A stretch of 64,000 bases of DNA from Thermococcus gammatolerans EJ3. GTDB taxonomy: Archaea; Methanobacteriota_B; Thermococci; Thermococcales; Thermococcaceae. The notes under the pieces were generated by a model. It saw nothing but the letters and a program-made list of their open reading frames with translations, had not been told where the DNA came from and searched no databases. Position numbers and translations under genes: made by a program. The DNA is taken from NCBI RefSeq assembly GCF_000022365.1, contig NC_012804.1, forward strand, positions 1,364,001-1,428,000, given 5' to 3'. Positions within the stretch are counted from its first letter, which is position 1. Every line of letters starts with the position of its first letter. Of this stretch, positions 59,543 through 64,000 are shown in pieces.

Positions 59543-60786
59543 GGCGGATGGACGTCCTGCTGTTCGCGACCCTTGCGCCGTTCTCACTCGCGCTGTTCAC
59601 CGGGGTTCTCGGTCTGGCATACGCAAGCCTAATTCCGGCATCAATCCTTGCGTACTCCCTCATGTCTGACCCCCCGTCAGGTTTTCACGTTGAAAGAACT
59701 GTGGAAGCGCGAAACCTTGCCGTGGGCCGGCGCGCCAGGGTTCGCGTTAAGCTCACCGTTGAGCGGGGCGCTGGTTTGGTGTTCATCGGGGACGTTGTCT
59801 CTCCCGGGCTTAAGGTTCACGGCCGAAACCGCAGGGTTTTCGTAAAGCTCCCAGGCGAGGTTCTTCAGGTCGAGTATTCCTATGAGGTCTCCCCCGGAAA
59901 GAGGGGCGTTCACTCAATATCCCCTGTGGAGGTCATAAGTCAAGATTTCCTTGGAATTCTTAGAAAGAACTACGGGATATTCGGAGACGAGGTTACGATA
60001 GAGGCCAGACCGGTCATTGGTAGTCTCAGGGCGAGTTCCCTGCGGAGTATTCGGGCTAAAAGGCGTGGTCTGCCAGTGGTTCTCTCCCGTAAGGGTATAT
60101 CCTCCAAGGACTTTAAGGAGATTAGGGAGTATCAGCCCGGTGACCCCCTAAAAGCAATCAACTGGAAGGCAACCGCCCGCTTTGGGGTTCCCCTCGTCAA
60201 CGAGTACGAGCCCGAGGGTATGGCAACCGTCATGGTGTACGCGGATACGACGACCGATATGGGAACTGGGGACGTCTTCAACGGGGCCCTCGAAAGCGCC
60301 CTTGGCCTGTCGCTCTCCCTCGTCCACACCCTCCTCAAGGCAAACCTGAGGGTCGGCCTTTATCTGGCGGGCTCTAAAAGGTTCGTAACGCCCAGAACTG
60401 GAACTCAGGCATTTTCAAGCTTCCTTAGGGCTGTCCTCTCCGCCGGCCCGTCTCCGAACCCCGAACCGATGCCCCTTGCAGTGGAGCGTTCAAAAAGAGC
60501 TGGAAAAGTTGACCTCGCGATAATCATAACCAACATCACCCCCTACAACGTCTCGGAGCTGAGAGACGCCATTGGAAAGCTCAGGAAAACCTTTAACTGC
60601 AGGGTTCTTCTCGTGGACGTCAATCCATACGGGGCGATTGATAAGGAGGTCATGCAACTTTCCCGTCTCCACAAGCGAAAACTGGCGGGGAAGCTCGGCG
60701 TGCCCGTGGTGGAGTGGGTTCCCTCTCGGGAGGGTCCAAGCACGGCCCTGAAAAAAATCCTCGGGGGTGTCTCCCTTGCCCTTTAG
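59539..60786 (+). CDS. DUF58-family protein (MoxR partner)
   Basis: 415 residues: two N-terminal membrane helices (VLLFATLAPFSLALFTGVLG, LAYASLIPASILAYSL), an Ig-like region (RARVRVKLTVERGAGLVFIG; VEYSYEVSPGKRGVHSISPV), and the DUF58 core EIREYQPGDPLKAINWKATA, followed by a von Willebrand A-like domain (MVYADTTTDM with a DxxT-type site). Fits the MoxR-linked DUF58 family whose role is in protein maturation or envelope functions; the exact task is unknown. Confidence 0.88.
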   Translation: MRRMDVLLFATLAPFSLALFTGVLGLAYASLIPASILAYSLMSDPPSGFHVERTVEARNLAVGRRARVRVKLTVERGAGLVFIGDVVSPGLKVHGRNRRVFVKLPGEVLQVEYSYEVSPGKRGVHSISPVEVISQDFLGILRKNYGIFGDEVTIEARPVIGSLRASSLRSIRAKRRGLPVVLSRKGISSKDFKEIREYQPGDPLKAINWKATARFGVPLVNEYEPEGMATVMVYADTTTDMGTGDVFNGALESALGLSLSLVHTLLKANLRVGLYLAGSKRFVTPRTGTQAFSSFLRAVLSAGPSPNPEPMPLAVERSKRAGKVDLAIIITNITPYNVSELRDAIGKLRKTFNCRVLLVDVNPYGAIDKEVMQLSRLHKRKLAGKLGVPVVEWVPSREGPSTALKKILGGVSLAL

Positions 60787-61678
60787 GGTCTCAAAGAATT
60801 CACTCAAGCTCGCGGTTCTGGTCTCACTGCTCCCACTGGCATGGCTGGCTTCGCTGACGGACGTCCTCAGGTTCCTCTCAGGGGCTATCGAAGCACGGTT
60901 GGGAATCCCAGTTCCTCCCCTGCTCTTGGGAATCGTTCTCGTTATCGTTCCCGTGCTTATCTACGTTTACATGACCGGAGACCTCCTCAAGCCGTTCCTT
61001 TTGGCGCTGGCCCTGTACCTTTTGCCCTCAATCTTTGGGATAGACTTTAACCTGCTCGACAGGTATGTACCCGGAGCAATCGGACTGTTTACGGGTTTCC
61101 TAGTGGCACTTTTTATCACATGGCTCGAGCGGGACGTTGGTTTTGTTGGGGGTGATGAAAGTGAAAGGCTCCTCATCTCGTCCCTCCGTGAGGTTCTCGT
61201 CCCCATGCCCCTCGGAATAATGCTGACGGCCCTGCTCCTGTGGCGCAGTTCCCTCGGAAAGAATCCGCGGAACGTCCTTCCCCTGGCTTTTCTGCTCCCA
61301 CTTCTGCTCTTCGCTGCCGTTGTTCTTGTGATTCACTTTAAAGAGGGGCAGAATGATCACGTACAGCCCGCTAAAAAGTCGTACCTAATTCTCCGCACAG
61401 TTATGAAGGCCGGTGATTCCTTCATTCTCGACGTGTTGGAAAGGACGGAAAGGAGCGTTACTTTCACTCTGTCCGGAGGGTTTCCAGTTGAAAGGCCGAT
61501 ACTCCTCAAACTTGAGTGGGACGATGAAGTTCCGGAGGTGGTCGTTCTAATGTCCCCCTGGGATACGCAAACTCTGCTGAAGACCGAGGAGTTAAGAAAG
61601 GGGGAGGAAACGTATTTCATTTACCTCCCTACGTCCCGTGCTCCCAGCTCTCCAGGTATTTCTTCTGCTCCTCGGTGA
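60767..61678 (+). CDS. Membrane protein at the end of the MoxR operon
   Basis: 303 codons from a GTG at 60767 inside the DUF58 gene; a TTG at 60776 after GGGGGTG is an alternative. Six or seven hydrophobic helices ([100 protein letters not shown]), then a C-terminal domain of about 100 residues ([40 protein letters not shown]). The last 50 bases overlap the 3' end of the convergent ahcY gene. Function unknown. Confidence 0.7.
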   Translation: MSPLPFRVSKNSLKLAVLVSLLPLAWLASLTDVLRFLSGAIEARLGIPVPPLLLGIVLVIVPVLIYVYMTGDLLKPFLLALALYLLPSIFGIDFNLLDRYVPGAIGLFTGFLVALFITWLERDVGFVGGDESERLLISSLREVLVPMPLGIMLTALLLWRSSLGKNPRNVLPLAFLLPLLLFAAVVLVIHFKEGQNDHVQPAKKSYLILRTVMKAGDSFILDVLERTERSVTFTLSGGFPVERPILLKLEWDDEVPEVVVLMSPWDTQTLLKTEELRKGEETYFIYLPTSRAPSSPGISSAPR

Positions 61679-62894
61679 GCTCCTCAATCTTTATTCCCAT
61701 CGCGTTCAGCTTAATCCTCGCAACCATCTCGTCAATCTCCCTCGGCAGGACGTAGACCTTTGGCTCAAGCTTCTCATGGTTCTCCTTGATGTACTGCGCC
61801 GCTTTGGCCTGCAGGGCAAAGCTCATGTCCATAATCTCCGCCGGGTGGCCGTCTGCCGCCGCTAAATTAACGAGCCTTCCATCTGCCAAGAGGTAGAGCC
61901 TCCTTCCGTCCTTAAGCTTGTACTCCCTGATGTTGGGCCTCGGCTCGCTTATCTCAACGGCGAGCTCCTCAAGGTCGGGCTTCCATATCTCGACGTCGAA
62001 GTGGCCGGCGTTGGCCATTATGACGCCGTCCTTCATGAGCTCGAAGTGCTCCCTGCGAATGCACTTGATGTTGCCCGTAGAGGTGACGAAGATGTCGCCT
62101 ACCTTTGCCGCCTCCTTCATGTCCATAACGAGGAAGCCGTCCATCCTCGCCTCCAGGGCCCTAATCGGGTCAACCTCGACGACTATCACCGTCGCGCCGA
62201 GACCGCAAGCGCGCATCGCTATTCCCCTTCCGCACCAGCCGTAGCCGACAACGACGACGTTCTTTCCGGCGACGAGCAGGTTGGTGGTTCTTATTATGCC
62301 GTCCCACGTTGACTGTCCCGTTCCGTAGCGGTTGTCGAAGAGGTATTTGGTATAGCTGTCGTTGACCGCTATGATTGGGAACTTCAGAACCCCGTCCTTC
62401 TCCATCGCGCGGAGCCTTATTACCCCGGTGGTCGTTTCCTCGCTTGCGCCCCAGATTTCGTCTATTAACTCAGGCCTTTCGCGGTGTACGGTGCTTATCA
62501 TATCGGCACCATCGTCTATGATGATGTTGGGCCTTATGTCCAAAGCCCTGTGCATGTTCTCGTAGTACTCCTCCCTGCTCTCTCCTCTAATCGCGTAGAC
62601 CTTGACGCCGGCCTTTGCCAGGGCCGCGACCACGTCGTCCTGCGTCGAGAGAGGATTGCTGGCCGCGGCCGAGACCTCAGCTCCTCCTGCCTTAAGGGTC
62701 AGGAGCAGGAAGGCCGTCTTCATCTCAAGGTGGAGCGTCGTGGCGATTCTGACGCCCTTAAAGGGCTTCTCCCTCTCGAACTCCCCCCTTATCATCTGGA
62801 GGACGGGCATGAAGCGCGAGACCCAGTCAATCTTCTTCTCCCCGCTCGGTGCCAGGTTTATGTCCTTAATGCAGTAATCCTTCGTGCAGTCCAT
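61629..62894 (-). CDS. ahcY: Adenosylhomocysteinase (S-adenosyl- or S-inosyl-homocysteine hydrolase)
   Basis: 421 residues from ATG 62894 (GGTGGTTGTT upstream). [62 protein letters not shown], the NAD site [20 protein letters not shown] and NAGHFDVEI are all as in SAHH. It lacks the C-terminal extension of bacterial and eukaryotic enzymes, as is normal in archaea. It removes the by-product of SAM-dependent methylation. Some archaeal members prefer the inosyl form; that cannot be judged here. The 3' end overlaps the MoxR operon on the other strand. Confidence 0.95.
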   Translation of the reverse strand: MDCTKDYCIKDINLAPSGEKKIDWVSRFMPVLQMIRGEFEREKPFKGVRIATTLHLEMKTAFLLLTLKAGGAEVSAAASNPLSTQDDVVAALAKAGVKVYAIRGESREEYYENMHRALDIRPNIIIDDGADMISTVHRERPELIDEIWGASEETTTGVIRLRAMEKDGVLKFPIIAVNDSYTKYLFDNRYGTGQSTWDGIIRTTNLLVAGKNVVVVGYGWCGRGIAMRACGLGATVIVVEVDPIRALEARMDGFLVMDMKEAAKVGDIFVTSTGNIKCIRREHFELMKDGVIMANAGHFDVEIWKPDLEELAVEISEPRPNIREYKLKDGRRLYLLADGRLVNLAAADGHPAEIMDMSFALQAKAAQYIKENHEKLEPKVYVLPREIDEMVARIKLNAMGIKIEELTEEQKKYLESWEHGT

Positions 62895-62947
62895 AACAAC
62901 CACCGATGGGTTTTTAATTCCGTGAGTTAAAAAGGGTTGGTGTTGTC

Positions 62948-63514
62948 ATGATAGTCGACCTCTCGCTTCCCCTCGGAGAGGAGACGCCGGTTTATCCGGG
63001 CGACCCCGAGGTGAAGGTCAAACCCTGGGCCTTCATCGAGCGCGACGGCTACTACATGAACGCCCTTAAACTCGGAGAGCACTCCGGGACGCACGTTGAC
63101 GCTCCGGCTCACTTCATTCCCGGCGGAAAGACGATAGACGAGATGCCCCTTGAGAAGTTCATCGGCGAGGCCTTTGTCGTTGATGTACGCGACGGGGAGG
63201 GAACCGTTAAGCTCGATGAGATTCCCGACTCGGGCTATTACGGGAAAATCGTCCTTTTCCTTACCGGCGGGAGGGAGCTCTCACCCGAGGTCGCGCTCTT
63301 CCTTGTGGCCGAGGGTGCTAAAGCGGTCGGCACCGACGCGATGAGCATTGGCGACGATACGGTTCACACTATTCTCCTGACCGCTGAGGTGCCGGTCTTC
63401 GAGAACCTCGCCAACCTTGAGGTCCTGCTCGAGAAGACGTTTACCTTCATAGGCCTTCCCCTGAAAATCGAGGGTGGGTCGGGAAGTCCTGTAAGGGCCA
63501 TCGCCCTGCTATGA
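62948..63514 (+). CDS. Cyclase-family metal hydrolase (kynurenine formamidase-like)
   Basis: 188 residues: VDLSLPLGEETPVYPGDPEV, the metal-binding HSGTHVDAPAHFIPGGKTID (His, His, Asp, His), IVLFLTGGRELSPEVALFL, and VGTDAMSIGDDTVHTILLT. This is the cyclase/KFA fold. By family it hydrolyses a formamide or lactone; the substrate in Thermococcales is unknown, and a kynurenine pathway is not expected. Divergent from ahcY with 53 bp between start codons. Confidence 0.82.
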   Translation: MIVDLSLPLGEETPVYPGDPEVKVKPWAFIERDGYYMNALKLGEHSGTHVDAPAHFIPGGKTIDEMPLEKFIGEAFVVDVRDGEGTVKLDEIPDSGYYGKIVLFLTGGRELSPEVALFLVAEGAKAVGTDAMSIGDDTVHTILLTAEVPVFENLANLEVLLEKTFTFIGLPLKIEGGSGSPVRAIALL

Positions 63515-64000
63515 TTCCTCGGATTCCTCCCGTTCTAGGAGCATCTTAAGGGCCTGGGATAGCTTCTCGTTCTTCTCCCGGAGAAAGGCGTTTTCCCGCT
63601 CCAGTTCCTCAAGGCGTTCTTGGAGACGCTTTAGCTCGCTGAGAAGGGGAGCAACCTTTGATTTTGGAACGTATTCCTCCTTCATGCGTCTGACAGCTTC
63701 GAGGGCCTCTTCAAGGGAACCAGCCCCGGTCAGACGGAGAAGCTCACGTTCGGCCTTTGAGAGCCTTCCAGTCTTTTTCTCGTACTCCTGAACCCTTCTC
63801 TGGAGTTCCTCGATCCTTCTGTTCAGCTCGGCGTAGCTGGAAACTTTCTTCCTCAGCTCCGCAAGTTCTCCCTCCTTCTTCCTGAGGGCCCCCCGGAGGC
63901 TCTCAACCTTACGCCTCAACTCATAGTTCTCAATTATGAGCTTCTCGTGGCGCTCCTGTAGCTCCCTCAGGGATTTTGCGAGGTCTCCGCTGACTCCCAG
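63509..64000 (-). CDS. Coiled-coil protein, C-terminal part (5' end beyond the right edge)
   Basis: The minus-strand frame is open from the stop at 63509 to the window edge (164 codons), so the start is outside. Almost the whole visible part is coiled coil with heptads (RRKVESLRGALRKKEGELAE, KRLQERLEELERENAFLREK), with a short non-coiled insert (LTGAGSLEEALEAVRRMKEE). Such tails occur in archaeal DUF460-type nuclease-fold proteins, but the diagnostic N-terminal domain is not visible. Ends with the acidic REESEES. Overlaps the cyclase gene by 6 bases. Confidence 0.65.
   Translation of the reverse strand: MGVSGDLAKSLRELQERHEKLIIENYELRRKVESLRGALRKKEGELAELRKKVSSYAELNRRIEELQRRVQEYEKKTGRLSKAERELLRLTGAGSLEEALEAVRRMKEEYVPKSKVAPLLSELKRLQERLEELERENAFLREKNEKLSQALKMLLEREESEES

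Overview
This window reads as chromosomal DNA of a hyperthermophilic euryarchaeon of the order Thermococcales, most likely a Thermococcus. The basis is a 775-residue family B DNA polymerase of the KOD/9N type with no intein, an ADP-dependent phosphofructokinase, a secreted protein ending in the Thermococcales CGP-CTERM signal, and archaeal informational genes (L44e, S27e, prefoldin beta, Pcc1, Brix, archease, RtcB). Translation starts are typically preceded by GGTGA or GGAGG, and A/T-rich TATA boxes lie about 25 nt before the inferred transcript starts. I cannot name the species from sequence alone.

Layout. 1-9.7 kb: an NSUN-type rRNA methylase (partial), the DNA polymerase, an HAD hydrolase, a secreted protein split by a frameshift, a zinc-finger/S1/OB/DHH nuclease of the archaeal RecJ-like type, and a membrane protein coupled to a TOPRIM-like protein. 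9.7-13 kb: a second secreted protein, the remnant of a DUF4143-type ATPase, and ADP-phosphofructokinase. 13.1-27.8 kb: the most unusual part, described below. 27.8-36.4 kb: an Asp/Glu racemase-like enzyme, ThiI and a THUMP-less ThiI paralogue, a DUF835 membrane protein, a three-hairpin H/ACA guide RNA (not an ORF), a beta-propeller protein with an ABC transporter, and the L44e/S27e genes. 36.5-48.9 kb: housekeeping genes (prefoldin beta, DHH phosphoesterase, KEOPS Pcc1, Brix protein, glycosyltransferase, PanB, archease with a tRNA m5C methylase, a propeller/PEGA surface protein, RtcB). 48.9-51.8 kb: an AbiE-like toxin-antitoxin pair with a clear operator, flanked by two paralogous, frameshifted genes. 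51.8-64 kb: MetRS, HAD, TrmO, a five-gene MoxR/DUF58 operon, S-adenosylhomocysteinase, a cyclase-family enzyme and a partial coiled-coil protein.

The 13.1-27.8 kb locus is the best candidate for an undescribed system. It opens with a large secreted protein carrying DxDxDG calcium repeats and an HExxH...DEY zinc-protease motif like that of CLCA proteins. Its stop codon overlaps (ATGA) the first of twelve tandem genes plus one degenerate copy. All twelve encode proteins with one N-terminal membrane segment and a related extracytoplasmic domain; I sort them into types A-D. Five of them (the genes starting at 21692, 22591, 23581, 24610 and 25580) are preceded by a short copy of the last codons of the protease gene. 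These copies keep the encoded peptide with mostly synonymous differences, and each stop overlaps the next start. This is the layout of an effector gene followed by an array of orphan partner or immunity cassettes. I infer, without proof, that the small proteins are cognate inhibitors or immunity factors of allelic secreted proteases.

Several reading frames are broken at short homopolymers (near 4689, 13176, 49117 and 51540) or at a dinucleotide run (51456). They may be real pseudogenes, phase-variable switches or assembly errors; raw reads would decide.
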